Below are positions 17,408-26,221 of a stretch of DNA of 64,000 nt, piece after piece. Position 1 is the stretch's first letter. The number at the start of each line of letters is the position of its first letter. The DNA is taken from positions 80,740 to 144,739 of the forward strand of contig JACKLO010000017.1 of NCBI GenBank assembly GCA_024235915.1. The letters are read 5' to 3'. The notes below the pieces were generated by a model that was given only the letters and a program-made list of their open reading frames with translations, was not told where the DNA came from and did no database searches. The DNA is from Burkholderiaceae bacterium (GTDB lineage Bacteria > Pseudomonadota > Gammaproteobacteria > Burkholderiales > Burkholderiaceae_C). The position numbers and the translations under genes were made by a program.

Positions 17408-18337
17408 TCAGACGCGGTCGATGATCTTCTCGCCAAAGAGGCCTTGCGGCCGCACGAGCAGGAAGACGAGGGCCAGCACGTAGGCGAACCAGATCTCGAT
17501 GCCGCCACCGAGCATGGGCCCGAGGTAGATCTCCGAGAGCTTCTCTCCGACGCCGATGATCAGCCCGCCGATGATGGCGCCGGGCACGCTGGTGAGGCCA
17601 CCCAGGATGACCACCGGCAGCGCCTTCAGGGCCACCAGGCTCAGCGAGAACTGCACGCCCAGCTTGCTGCCCCAGATGATCCCGGCCACCAGGGCCACGA
17701 AGCCGGCCACGCTCCACACGATGACCCAGATGCGGTTGAGCGGGATGCCGATGGACTGCGCGGCCTGGTGGTCGTCGGCCACGGCCCGCAGCGCACGGCC
17801 GGTGCCGGTCTTCTGGAAGAACAGGCTCAGCAGCGCCACCAGGGCCGCGGCGATCAGCGCGGCATAGAGTTCTTCCTGGCTCAGCAGCACACCGCCCTCG
17901 AACACGTTCTCGAGGATGAACATCGGCTCCTTGGGCAGACCGACGTCGATCTTGTAGATGTCGCTGCCGAACAGCGTCTGGCCGAAACCGTCGAGAAAGT
18001 AGGTGATGCCCAGCGTGGCCATCAGCAGGGTGATGCCCTCCTGGTTGACCAGGCGGCCCAGCACCAGCTTCTCGATCAACCAGGCCGTGGCCACCATCAC
18101 CGCCATCGCGGCGACGAAGGCGAGGATGTTGGCCAGCAGCAGGCTCTCGAAGCCCAGCCACTGCGGAATCCACTCGGCGAAGCGGGCCATCGCCAGCGCC
18201 GCGAACAGCACCATCGCGCCCTGCGCGAAGTTGAAGACACCGCTGGCCTTGAAGATGAGCACGAAGCCCAGGGCCACCAGCGCATACAGCATGCCGGACA
18301 TCAGGCCACCGATCAGGGTCTCGAGGAAAAATCCCAT
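17408..18337 (-). CDS. livH: Branched-chain amino acid-type ABC transporter permease, LivH type
   Basis: This 309-residue protein has about eight membrane helices. LivH features are present: LETLIGGLMSGMLYALVALGFVLIFKASGVFNFAQG at the start, RALRAVADDHQAAQSIGIPLNRI (the coupling loop for the ATPases) and VILGGLTSVPGAIIGGLIIGVGE near the end. It pairs with LivM. The gene starts 8 bp after the livG stop. Confidence 0.95.
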   Translation of the reverse strand: MGFFLETLIGGLMSGMLYALVALGFVLIFKASGVFNFAQGAMVLFAALAMARFAEWIPQWLGFESLLLANILAFVAAMAVMVATAWLIEKLVLGRLVNQEGITLLMATLGITYFLDGFGQTLFGSDIYKIDVGLPKEPMFILENVFEGGVLLSQEELYAALIAAALVALLSLFFQKTGTGRALRAVADDHQAAQSIGIPLNRIWVIVWSVAGFVALVAGIIWGSKLGVQFSLSLVALKALPVVILGGLTSVPGAIIGGLIIGVGEKLSEIYLGPMLGGGIEIWFAYVLALVFLLVRPQGLFGEKIIDRV

Positions 18338-18344
18338 GGCTGCC

Positions 18345-19148
18345 TCAATGCGTGGTGCCGAGGTAGGCGTCGATCACCTCGGGGTTGTTGCGCACCTCGT
18401 CCGGGGTGCCGTCGCCGATCTTCTTGCCGTAGTCCAGCACGACGACACGGTCGGAGATGTCCATCACCACGCCCATGTCGTGCTCGATGAGCACGATGGT
18501 GGTGCCGAACTCGTCGTTGACGTCGAGGATGAAGCGGCTCATGTCCTGCTTCTCCTCCACGTTCATGCCGGCCATCGGCTCGTCCAGCAGCAGCACCTGC
18601 GGCTCCATCGCCAGCGCGCGGCCGAGGTCCACGCGCTTCTGCAGGCCGTAGGGCAGGCGTCCCACCGGCGTCTTGCGGAAGGCCTGGATCTCGAGGAAGT
18701 CGATGATGTTCTCGACGAATTCGCGGTGCGCGATCTCCTCGCGTTCCGCGGCGCCGAACCAGGGGTTGCGGAAGGCCTGCTGGAAGAGGTTGGTCTTCAT
18801 GCGCAGGTTGCGCCCGCTCATGATGTTGTCCAGCACGCTCATGCCCTTGAACAGGGCCAGGTTCTGGAAGGTGCGGCCGATGCCCATCTCCGCCACCTGG
18901 CGGCTGTTCATGTGGCCGAAGGTCTGGCCGCGGAAGGTGATGCTGCCCTGCTGAGGCGTGTAGACGCCGTTGATGCAGTTGAGCATGCTGCTCTTGCCGG
19001 CGCCGTTGGGGCCGATGATGGCGCGCACCTCGTGCTCGCGCACGTTGAAGCTGATGTCGGTCAGCGCCTTCACGCCGCCGAAGCTCAGCGAGATGTTCTT
19101 CACGTCGAGGATCACGTCCCCGATCTGCTTGTCGCCGGATTCGGCCAT
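18345..19148 (-). CDS. livG: ABC transporter ATP-binding protein, LivG type
   Basis: The 267-residue protein has Walker A GPNGAGKSS (residues 46-54), Walker B VLLLDEPMAGMN and the H-loop IEHDMGVVMDISDRVVVLDYG. The ABC signature is atypical: LPYGLQKRVDLGRAL, with Pro-Tyr-Gly in place of Ser-Gly-Gly. Such variants occur in the LivG family (often LSYG). A segment around residues 100-140 (RNPWFGAAEREEIAHREFVE) matches the LivG insertion. It energises import with LivF. Confidence 0.94.
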   Translation of the reverse strand: MAESGDKQIGDVILDVKNISLSFGGVKALTDISFNVREHEVRAIIGPNGAGKSSMLNCINGVYTPQQGSITFRGQTFGHMNSRQVAEMGIGRTFQNLALFKGMSVLDNIMSGRNLRMKTNLFQQAFRNPWFGAAEREEIAHREFVENIIDFLEIQAFRKTPVGRLPYGLQKRVDLGRALAMEPQVLLLDEPMAGMNVEEKQDMSRFILDVNDEFGTTIVLIEHDMGVVMDISDRVVVLDYGKKIGDGTPDEVRNNPEVIDAYLGTTH

Positions 19149-19164
19149 GTCAGTACCGCCCGGC

Positions 19165-19218
19165 CGTCCGAAGGGACTGACGCGCCCCTTGGGGGCAGCG
19201 AACGGAGTGAGCTTGGGG
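19165..19218. repeat. REP-like palindromic intergenic repeat
   Basis: The livG to ligase gap holds a short hairpin GTCC-GAAG-GGAC (19166-19177), another GCCCC-TTG-GGGGC (19184-19196) and the tail GGAGTGAGCTTGGGG. From memory, very similar blocks (CCCCTTGGGGGCAGCG followed by GAGTGAGC-TGGGG) are scattered between genes in many Burkholderiales genomes. I cannot search to confirm copy number here. Function may be transcript stabilisation inside the operon. Confidence 0.5.
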
Positions 19219-19225
19219 ATTCATT

Positions 19226-21178
19226 TCAGGCTGCCCTCTTCACTGCGGGGAAGGTTTTCGCGTCGGAGATCTTCAGCGTCGCGCTGACCATGCCGCTGCG
19301 CCCGTCCTCGAACTTCACCGGCGTTTCCACGTACTGCTCCGCCTTGCCGCCATACAGCGCATCCAGCAGCACCTGGTAGCGCTCGCCGATGTAGCCGCGG
19401 CGCACCTTGCGCGTGCGGGTGAGCTCGCCGTCGTCGGCGTCGAGTTCCTTGTGCAGGATCAGGAAGCGGCTGACCTGGCTGCCGGCCAGCTTCTCGTCCT
19501 GCGCCAGGTCGGCGTTGACCTTCTCCACGCACTCCTGGATCAGCGTGTAGACCTCCGGCTTCTGCGCCAGATCGGTGTAGCCGGCGTAGGGCAGGTTGCG
19601 CTTCTCGGCCCAGTTGCCGACCGCTTCCATGTCGATGTTGATGAAGGCACAGGCCTTCTCGCGCCGGTCGCCGAAGGCCACCGCCTCCTTGATGAACGGG
19701 AAGAACTTCAGCTTGTTCTCCACGTATTTGGGCGCGAACATCGCGCCGTCGTGCGGGCCGCCCATCAGCCGCCCCACGTCCTTCGCGCGGTCGATGATCT
19801 TCAGGTGGCCGCCGGCGTCCAGGAAGCCGGCGTCGCCGGTGTGGTACCAGCCGTCGTTGGTCAGCACCTCGGCCGTGGCCTCGGGGTTCTTGTAGTACTC
19901 GCGCAGCAGGCCCGGGCTCTTGACCAGGATCTCGCCGTTGTCGGCCAGCTTGATCTCCACACCCTCGATGGGCACGCCCACGGTGTCGGCCTTGGCCTCG
20001 TGGTCGGGCTGCAGGCAGACGAAGACCGCGGTCTCGGTGCTGCCATAGAGCTGCTTGAGGTTGATGCCGATGGACCGGTAGAAGGTGAACAGGTCGGGCC
20101 CGATGGCCTCGCCCGCCGTGTAGGCCACGCGCACACGGCTCAGGCCCAGGGTGTTGCGCAGCGGGCCGTAGACGAAGAGGTTGCCCAGCGCGTATTTCAG
20201 CTTGTCCAGGCCGCCGACCGCCTTGCCGTCCATGATGGCCGGGCCCACGCGGCGGGCCAGGTCCATGGCGGTGTTGAACATCCAGCGCTTGATGGCACCG
20301 GCGTCCTCCATGCGGATCATCACGCTGGTCAGCAGGCCTTCGAACACCCGCGGCGGCGCGAAGTAGTAGGTCGGGCCGACCTCCTTGAGGTCGATCATCA
20401 CCGTGGCCGCGTTCTCCGGGCAGTTGACGGTGTAGCCGCAGGCCAGCCACTGCGCGTAGCTGAAGATGTTCTGGCCGATCCACGCCGGCGGCAGGTAGGC
20501 CAGGATGTCCTCGTCGGCCGTCAGCTTGTCGAAGCGCGCACCGGCGGCAGCGCGGTCGGCCAGCGTGGCGTGCGTGTGCACCACGCCCTTGGGCTTGCCG
20601 GTGGTGCCGCTGGTGAAGAACATCGCGGCCACGTCGGCCGGCTGGCCCTTGGCGATCTCCGCGTCCACCTGGCCCGCGTGCGCCGCGCTCCAGGCACGTC
20701 CGGCTTCCTGCAGCGCATCCAGCGACGCCAGCCCGGGTTCGTCGTACTTGCGCAGCCCGCGAGCCTCGTCGTACCAGATGCGGGTGACCTGCGGGTTCTC
20801 GATGCGGATCTCCAGCAGCTTGTCCACCTGCTCCTGGTCCTCCACGATCGCGAAGCGCACCTCGGCGTTCTGGATCGGGAACACGAACTCGGCCGCCACC
20901 GCGTCCTGGTACAGCGGCACCGGGATGCCACCCAGCGCCTGCGTGGCCAGCATCGCGGCGTACAGGCGGGGCCTGTTCTCGCCGATCACCACCACGTGCT
21001 CGCCGCGCTGCAGGCCGGCTTCGGCCAGGCCGCCGGCCATCTCGCGCACCATCACCGCCAGCGCCTGCCAGCTGGTGGTTTGCCAGATGCCGAACTCCTT
21101 GATGCGCAGCGCCGGCGCCTGCGGCCGGTCGGCGGCGTGGCGCAGCAGCTGTTGCGGAAAGGTGGTGGTGACGGTCAA
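19226..21178 (-). CDS. AMP-dependent acyl-CoA synthetase (long-chain type, FAA1-like)
   Basis: I chose the TTG at 21178 because a perfect GGAGG box (21187-21191) sits 8 nt upstream; it gives MTVTTTFPQQLLRHAADRP and 650 residues. Longer in-frame starts would cross the divergent promoter. The AMP-binding P-loop FFTSGTTGKPKG is at about residues 187-198 and the adenine motif YGSTET at 378-383, with YHTGDAGFLD later. These enzymes make acyl-CoA from a free acid, ATP and CoA. As first gene of the liv-type operon, it probably traps the imported acid as a thioester. The true substrate (fatty or aromatic acid) is not evident. Confidence 0.92.
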   Translation of the reverse strand: MTVTTTFPQQLLRHAADRPQAPALRIKEFGIWQTTSWQALAVMVREMAGGLAEAGLQRGEHVVVIGENRPRLYAAMLATQALGGIPVPLYQDAVAAEFVFPIQNAEVRFAIVEDQEQVDKLLEIRIENPQVTRIWYDEARGLRKYDEPGLASLDALQEAGRAWSAAHAGQVDAEIAKGQPADVAAMFFTSGTTGKPKGVVHTHATLADRAAAGARFDKLTADEDILAYLPPAWIGQNIFSYAQWLACGYTVNCPENAATVMIDLKEVGPTYYFAPPRVFEGLLTSVMIRMEDAGAIKRWMFNTAMDLARRVGPAIMDGKAVGGLDKLKYALGNLFVYGPLRNTLGLSRVRVAYTAGEAIGPDLFTFYRSIGINLKQLYGSTETAVFVCLQPDHEAKADTVGVPIEGVEIKLADNGEILVKSPGLLREYYKNPEATAEVLTNDGWYHTGDAGFLDAGGHLKIIDRAKDVGRLMGGPHDGAMFAPKYVENKLKFFPFIKEAVAFGDRREKACAFINIDMEAVGNWAEKRNLPYAGYTDLAQKPEVYTLIQECVEKVNADLAQDEKLAGSQVSRFLILHKELDADDGELTRTRKVRRGYIGERYQVLLDALYGGKAEQYVETPVKFEDGRSGMVSATLKISDAKTFPAVKRAA

Positions 21179-21220
21179 GGCGCGGCCCTCCAGGGGAACA
21201 GCTGCATTCTGGAAAGCCCT

Positions 21221-21250
21221 TTGACGCCTTGTTGTCGTTCTGACGACAAT
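21221..21250 (+). promoter_or_regulatory. Crp/Fnr gene promoter overlapped by an 18-bp palindromic operator
   Basis: A perfect palindrome TTGTCGT-TCTG-ACGACAA lies at 21232-21249, between the divergent acyl-CoA ligase and Crp/Fnr genes. Its outer TTG...CAA layout is like Crp/Fnr-family sites. A sigma-70-like promoter for the regulator, TTGACG (21221-21226) and GACAAT (21245-21250) with 18-bp spacing, overlaps it, so binding would block the regulator's own -10. Binding by the adjacent regulator is an inference. Confidence 0.7.
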
Positions 21251-21291
21251 TTGCGGGAAGCTCCTGTCAGGAATTACCCGCGCTCGTATCG

Positions 21292-22002
21292 GTGTCACAG
21301 TCCGCACCCCCCCTCATCACCCGTTCGCGTGCCGCGACGGACCAGGAACTCGCCGGCATCCCCTGGCTGGCCGCGCTGTCGGCGGCCGAACGTGCCCGTG
21401 CGGTGGACGACCTGCGCGTGGTGCGTGCGGAACCGGGTGAAGTGATCTGCCGTGTCGGCCGGCCTGCAGCGCACTGGCTGGGGCTGGTGGACGGCTTGCT
21501 GAAGATGAGCAACGACAGCGCCAGTGGCCAGGCCATGACCTTCACCGGCGTGCCACCGGGCGGCTGGTTCGGTGAAGGCACCGTGCTCAAGCACGAGCAC
21601 TACCGCTACAACATCCAGGCGCTGCGCAGCAGCCTGCTGGCCGGCATCACGGTGCAGACCTTCGACTGGCTGCTGGACCACAGCATCGGCTTCAACCGCT
21701 TCGTGATGAACCAGCTCAACGAACGCCTGGGCCAGTTCATCGCCGCACGCGAGATCGACCGCCTCACGCACCCGGACGAACGCGTGGCCCGCAACCTGGC
21801 GGCGCTGTTCCACCCGGTGCTGTACCCGGGTGTGGGCACGCTGCTGCGCATCACGCAGCAGGAGCTGGGCTACCTGGTGGGCCTGTCGCGCCAGCGCGTG
21901 AACGAGGCCCTGCGCACGCTGCAGGCCGCCGGCGTCATCGCCGTGGAATACGGCGGCGTGCGGGTGCTGGAACTCGAAGGCCTGCGCCGCTACCGCACCT
22001 GA
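21292..22002 (+). CDS. Crp/Fnr family transcriptional regulator
   Basis: The start is a GTG at 21292 (MSQSAPPLITRSRAATDQEL); it has no clear ribosome-binding site. The 236-residue protein has a cyclic-nucleotide-binding-type beta barrel at about residues 25-130 and a C-terminal winged helix-turn-helix with RITQQELGYLVGLSRQRVNEALRTL. There is a single Cys, so no FNR-type Fe-S cluster. It lacks the classical cAMP motif RTA(S), so it may sense another ligand such as an acyl- or aryl-CoA. Divergent position and the palindrome mark it as regulator of the liv-type operon. Confidence 0.92.
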   Translation: MSQSAPPLITRSRAATDQELAGIPWLAALSAAERARAVDDLRVVRAEPGEVICRVGRPAAHWLGLVDGLLKMSNDSASGQAMTFTGVPPGGWFGEGTVLKHEHYRYNIQALRSSLLAGITVQTFDWLLDHSIGFNRFVMNQLNERLGQFIAAREIDRLTHPDERVARNLAALFHPVLYPGVGTLLRITQQELGYLVGLSRQRVNEALRTLQAAGVIAVEYGGVRVLELEGLRRYRT

Positions 22003-22103
22003 GCGGCCCCGCCGCCTCGCCAGCCCGCACACCATTGCGGCCGGAGGGAGCGCACCCTAAAGCTGCGCTTGCCCAGCGGGGACACCGGGCGCAGAGTGAT
22101 TTG

Positions 22104-23333
22104 ATGAATCGAACACCGATCCCGGAGCCCACCCAGGTACGGCGGCAGCGTCCGTTCCGGCTGCGGTCGGCGGACTTGCGCGGCCTGTCGCGACTCGGCG
22201 TGCAGGCCGTGACCGGCCTCACCGACATCGTGGAGGCGATGCACCACACGGTGCTGTCGCGGCCGCACCCGTTGGGCCTGCCCCCGGTGGGGCGCACCCG
22301 CGGCCTCACCGGCTTCGTCTACGGCGCGGTGCGTGGCACGACGCGGGCCGTGGGCGCGGGCCTGGACGGCTTGTGGCGTGTGGTGCCCGGCAACGCGGCG
22401 GCCTCGGGTCCACGTCGTGAGGCCTTCGTGGCGGCGCTCAACGGCGTGGTTGGTGACCATCTGGCCGAAACCAGCAACCCGCTGGCGATCCCGATGCAAT
22501 TGCGCATGGGTGGGCAACCCTGGCGCACCGCGTTGGCCGCGTCAGGCGGCTCGTGCTCGGGGCGTGTGCTGGTGCTGGTGCACGGCCTGGCGATGCACGA
22601 CGGGCAGTGGAATCGCCGCGGCCACGACCATGGCCAGGTGCTGGCGCGGGCCCTGGGCGTGACGCCCGTCTACCTGCACTACAACAGCGGCCGCCACGTG
22701 TCGCAGAACGGGCGTGACTTCTCGGCAGCGCTGGACGATCTGGTGGCGCATTGGCCGGTGCCGGTCGACGAGTTGATGATCGTCGCCCACAGCATGGGCG
22801 GCTTGGTCGCGCGCAGCGCCTGCCATGTTGCCACCGGCCAGCCCTGGCGCCGGCGACTGTCGCGCCTGGTTTTCCTGGGCACGCCGCACCATGGCGCCGC
22901 CCTGGAGCGCGGTGGGCGCCTGGTGGACCTGGCGCTGGGCGTGTCGCCCTACGCCGCGCCGCTGGCGCGCCTGGGCCGGGTGCGCAGCGCCGGCATCACC
23001 GACCTGCGCTACGGCAATGTGCAGGAGGCCGACTGGGCGCACGGCCACGATCAGAGGCATGACGACCGGCGCCCCACGCCGCTGCCGCGTGGCGTGGCCT
23101 GCCATGTGGTGGCGGCCACCACGGCCCAGGTCGTGGCGCCACGACGGAACCTGCACGATGCGGTGATCGGGGACGGTCTGGTGCCGCTGGCCAGCGCGCT
23201 GGGCGAACATGCCGACCCGGCGCTGCGGCTGCGCTTCGCGCCCGAGCGGCGGCTGATCATCACCAGGGCCAACCACTTCGACCTGCTCAGCCGCGCCGAC
23301 GTCGCGGCGCAGTTGCAGGCCTGGCTGCGCTGA
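22104..23333 (+). CDS. Alpha/beta hydrolase (esterase/lipase, PGAP1-like)
   Basis: The ATG at 22104 (MNRTPIPEPTQ) gives 409 residues. The N-terminal 150 residues are a helical region without signal peptide. The hydrolase domain follows: oxyanion segment VLVHGLAMHDGQW near residue 157, nucleophile elbow AHSMGG with Ser230, acid Asp357 in GDGLVPLASA and His391 in ANHFDLL, in the right order for a catalytic triad. It probably hydrolyses an ester; the substrate is unknown. It lies about 100 bp after the Crp/Fnr gene and may have its own promoter. Confidence 0.85.
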   Translation: MNRTPIPEPTQVRRQRPFRLRSADLRGLSRLGVQAVTGLTDIVEAMHHTVLSRPHPLGLPPVGRTRGLTGFVYGAVRGTTRAVGAGLDGLWRVVPGNAAASGPRREAFVAALNGVVGDHLAETSNPLAIPMQLRMGGQPWRTALAASGGSCSGRVLVLVHGLAMHDGQWNRRGHDHGQVLARALGVTPVYLHYNSGRHVSQNGRDFSAALDDLVAHWPVPVDELMIVAHSMGGLVARSACHVATGQPWRRRLSRLVFLGTPHHGAALERGGRLVDLALGVSPYAAPLARLGRVRSAGITDLRYGNVQEADWAHGHDQRHDDRRPTPLPRGVACHVVAATTAQVVAPRRNLHDAVIGDGLVPLASALGEHADPALRLRFAPERRLIITRANHFDLLSRADVAAQLQAWLR

Positions 23334-23343
23334 CCGTGACCGG

Positions 23344-23967
23344 TCAGCGCCGTGGTGAGCGGCGTCGCGCCCACAGCACGGCGCCGCCGGCCAGCATCAA
23401 CGCCAGGCTGCCCGGCTCGGGCACCGCGGGCGTGAGCGTCAGGCCGGAGACGCTCAGCGTCGACACGCCGAGCACGTCCACCGTGTCGACCACCCCGATC
23501 GCGAACGACACCGTGGCCGCGCTGTCGAACGCGTGGCTGAACGCGCCGGCGCTGGCGGCCGGCCCGGTGGCCAGCGTGAACACCTGGCCGTCGAGCACGG
23601 CGAAGGCATGGTCGGGCATCTCGCCGTCGACGCTGCTGAAGGCCCAGTCGAAGCGCAACGTGTCACCGGCTGCCACAGCCAGCGTCTGCCAGGCCACCGA
23701 ACCTTCGGTGGCGGCGTCCTCGCCGAGGTCGAGCGCATAGGCCGGCACGCCGGCGGCGGCCTCGACCACCGCCACGTCGACGGCCGAATGGCCGCTGAGG
23801 TTGAACGGCGCGTCCGGGTCGCCCGGGGCCAGCCAGGCGGTGGTCAGGCTCACCACGGCGCCGCCGTCGAGCACGTCGCCGGTCATGGACCAGCCGGCGT
23901 GCGCCGCGCCTGTGGCCAGGGTCAGGGCGGTCAGGGTCAGGAGTTGTTGCATGGGCATGTTCTGCAT
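23344..23967 (-). CDS. PEP-CTERM sorting domain protein
   Basis: The 207-residue protein has a short signal peptide (QLLTLTALTLATGAAHA), a beta-rich Ala/Asp/Ser-rich body and a complete C-terminal sorting tag: VPEPGSLALMLAGGAVLW followed by ARRRSPRR. Such proteins are cut by an exosortase (EpsH type) and placed at the cell surface or in extracellular matrix. The start is set at the ATG sharing a base with the stop of the upstream nuclease gene; ATGs at 23958 and 23952 are also possible. The body is unlike any family I know. Confidence 0.9.
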   Translation of the reverse strand: MQNMPMQQLLTLTALTLATGAAHAGWSMTGDVLDGGAVVSLTTAWLAPGDPDAPFNLSGHSAVDVAVVEAAAGVPAYALDLGEDAATEGSVAWQTLAVAAGDTLRFDWAFSSVDGEMPDHAFAVLDGQVFTLATGPAASAGAFSHAFDSAATVSFAIGVVDTVDVLGVSTLSVSGLTLTPAVPEPGSLALMLAGGAVLWARRRSPRR

Positions 23968-26216
23968 CACTTCACCAGCAGATCCCGCCGGCCATCCAGT
24001 GCGGCCGGGCTCACGCCGCGCAGCGTCAGCAGCGCGCGGAAGCCGCCGCCACCCGCGGGGCCGTCGAGGTCCACCTCCACCCTTGTACCGCCGAGCCCGG
24101 CGCGGAAGCGCACCAGACCGTCGGCCACGGCGTCGTCACCGGCGTAGCCGGTGGGGGCCAGCAAGGCACGCAGGTCGATGCGGTCCTCACCGGGCGCGAA
24201 ATCGGTCACCACGTCGCCGGCGTCGCGCATCGAGGTGTAGACGAACAGGTCGGCGCCGCTGCCGCCGGTGAGGCGGTCGGCACCCGCGAAGCCGGTGATG
24301 CGGTCATCACCCGCGCTGCCGACCAGCACATTGCGCTGGGCGTCGCCGTCCACGGCCTTGTACAGCGCCACGCCCACCAGGACCGGGTCATGGTCCGACG
24401 CCCGGTAGGCATCGGGCGCGTAGGGGTCCGCCGGGCAGGGCAGACCGGAACACAGCAGCGGCGCCTTGAACTCCTGGTTGTAGTCGCGCAGCGAAGCCTC
24501 GTCGGCATTGATGGCCCAGGTCGCCGCGCCGGTCACCAGGCTGGCCAGCGGCGCGCTGGCCAGGGCGTGGTCCAGACGGCCGGCGGCGCCGTCGAAGACG
24601 TAGGAATACACCGGTGAACCTGCGCTGCCGAAGCGCAGCAACTGGTCGCCAAATCCTGCAGCGTTCAGCGCGGCGACCGGGTCCTCCTGGCCGTAGGCGT
24701 TGAGGTCGCCGGTCACCAGCACACGGCCGCCGCCCTGCGTCAGGCTGGCCGCGAAGCCGGCGAGCGCCTGCGCCTGCGCCACGCGCTGTGCGTTGTAGCA
24801 GCCCTGGCCGTCACCCTGGTCCAGGTCTGCACCGGCGGCATCGCCGCAGCCCTTGGACTTGAAGTGGTTGACCACCACGGTGAAGCGCTCGCCGTTGGCG
24901 GCCTCGAAAGTCTGCGCCAGTGGCGGGCGGTTGTGCACCGGGTCGGCGTCACTGACGGCACCGCCCACGCGCGCCAGCCGCGCCGGCTTGTAGAGCAGGG
25001 CGGTGCGGATGGCGTCGGTGCCGCTGCCGCCACCGCTCACGGCACCGCCGGCGACGGCCCAAGTGCCGGCGCCGGCGACGGCGTTGAGCGCGTCGGCCAG
25101 GTGCTGCGCGGCCACGTCGCCGTTGTTCTGGATCTCCATCAGGCCGATCACGTCGGCGTCGATGGCCACCAGCGCCGCCACGATCTTGTGCCGCTGGCGT
25201 TCGAACTCGGTGGCGTTGCTGGCGCCGCGGCACAGGCTGGCCGACGGCGTGCTGCCGCCCTGGGTGCAGGTCTGGCCGCTGTGGCCGAAGGCGTCGCCGC
25301 CGTTGGTGAACGTGGTGAAGTAGTTCAGCACGTTGAAGGCCGCCAGCTTCAGGTTGCCACCGACGACCGGCGGTGTGCCCGGGCGTGGGTTGCTGGCGGT
25401 GAACACCGGCGCCTGCGTCGGCTGCAGGCGGTAGGCCACGATGCCGGCGCTGCTGTTGGTGGCCAGGCCGAAGTCGATCACGCCCGAGAGCGACTCGATC
25501 GTGTCGCCGGCCCGCGCCGCGCCGCTGGCCGGGTCCAGGTAGGGTGTGGGTGCCGGGTTCTGGCGGCTGCTGCCGTCGTCCAGCAGCAGCGTGCTGCGCG
25601 CATTCAGGTCCGCCAGGGCCAGGGCCTCGGGCGTGCCGGGACGATAGGCGTTGGTCGGCGTCTCGCGGCGCCCGCCGGCGGCCACGGTGAGCTGGCCATA
25701 GCGGCCCTGGAAGAAGTTCTGCTGCACGGTCAGCGGGCCCCGCAGCGTGACCAGCATGCCCTCGTAGCGCTCCAGGCCGTCGGCCGACGGCACCGGCAGC
25801 GTCACCACCGTCGGCGCCACGCTGCCGCTGCCGATCACGGTCAGGCTGCTGATGCTGGTCAGCTCGGTCAGCGGCCGCGCCTCGGCGGCGGGGTTTGCCG
25901 TGCTGCCGGAGACGTCGAACTCGGTCACCGTCCCGGTCAGGCGCACGGCCTGGCCCACGCTCACCGTCGGCGCGCTGGAGGTGAAGACGAAGACGCCGTC
26001 GGACGTGGCCGGATCGCCGTCGCCCACCGGGTCCTGCAGGAAGAAGCCGTTGTTGAGCAGGTGCGTGACCACGCCTTCGGTGGTCACGCGCTGGCCGGCC
26101 AGCGGGCTGGTGGGGCCGTTGCCCTGCAGGGCCGGGATGCTCACCACGGCCTGTGCCCAGGCGGCGGTGCCGCAGGCCAGGAGGGCGGCGGCGGCGATCG
26201 TGTGCAGCAGTCGCAT
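23967..26216 (-). CDS. ExeM/NucH family extracellular endonuclease with RTX-like C-terminus
   Basis: The 749-residue protein begins with a Sec signal peptide (MRLLHTIAAAALLACGTAAWA). Residues about 25-190 form an OB-fold-like region; about 290-615 form an endonuclease/exonuclease/phosphatase domain with FNVLNYF (294-300), metal ligand Glu361 in LMEIQNN, HFKSKG near 451, GDLNAY (503-508) and SDHDPV (607-612). Residues about 630-665 carry a calcium-binding nonapeptide-like segment (GSAGDDRITGFAGADRLTGG), followed by a serralysin-type end. ExeM/NucH nucleases are secreted, often by type II secretion, and degrade extracellular DNA. It lies between two PEP-CTERM genes in one operon. Confidence 0.93.
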   Translation of the reverse strand: MRLLHTIAAAALLACGTAAWAQAVVSIPALQGNGPTSPLAGQRVTTEGVVTHLLNNGFFLQDPVGDGDPATSDGVFVFTSSAPTVSVGQAVRLTGTVTEFDVSGSTANPAAEARPLTELTSISSLTVIGSGSVAPTVVTLPVPSADGLERYEGMLVTLRGPLTVQQNFFQGRYGQLTVAAGGRRETPTNAYRPGTPEALALADLNARSTLLLDDGSSRQNPAPTPYLDPASGAARAGDTIESLSGVIDFGLATNSSAGIVAYRLQPTQAPVFTASNPRPGTPPVVGGNLKLAAFNVLNYFTTFTNGGDAFGHSGQTCTQGGSTPSASLCRGASNATEFERQRHKIVAALVAIDADVIGLMEIQNNGDVAAQHLADALNAVAGAGTWAVAGGAVSGGGSGTDAIRTALLYKPARLARVGGAVSDADPVHNRPPLAQTFEAANGERFTVVVNHFKSKGCGDAAGADLDQGDGQGCYNAQRVAQAQALAGFAASLTQGGGRVLVTGDLNAYGQEDPVAALNAAGFGDQLLRFGSAGSPVYSYVFDGAAGRLDHALASAPLASLVTGAATWAINADEASLRDYNQEFKAPLLCSGLPCPADPYAPDAYRASDHDPVLVGVALYKAVDGDAQRNVLVGSAGDDRITGFAGADRLTGGSGADLFVYTSMRDAGDVVTDFAPGEDRIDLRALLAPTGYAGDDAVADGLVRFRAGLGGTRVEVDLDGPAGGGGFRALLTLRGVSPAALDGRRDLLVK

Positions 26217-26221
26217 GGTGT

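Noticed and set aside
14982..18173. A minus-strand open frame of over 1000 codons spanning the binding-protein gene and the livM region
   Set aside because: Only the part from the ATG at 16295 is real (binding protein with signal peptide). The rest is an Arg/Gly/Pro-rich shadow of livM and livH, which are in another frame with clear membrane helices.
24240..24330. A separate RTX toxin gene
   Set aside because: The calcium-binding nonapeptide segment is inside the reading frame of the ExeM/NucH nuclease and is its usual C-terminal part.
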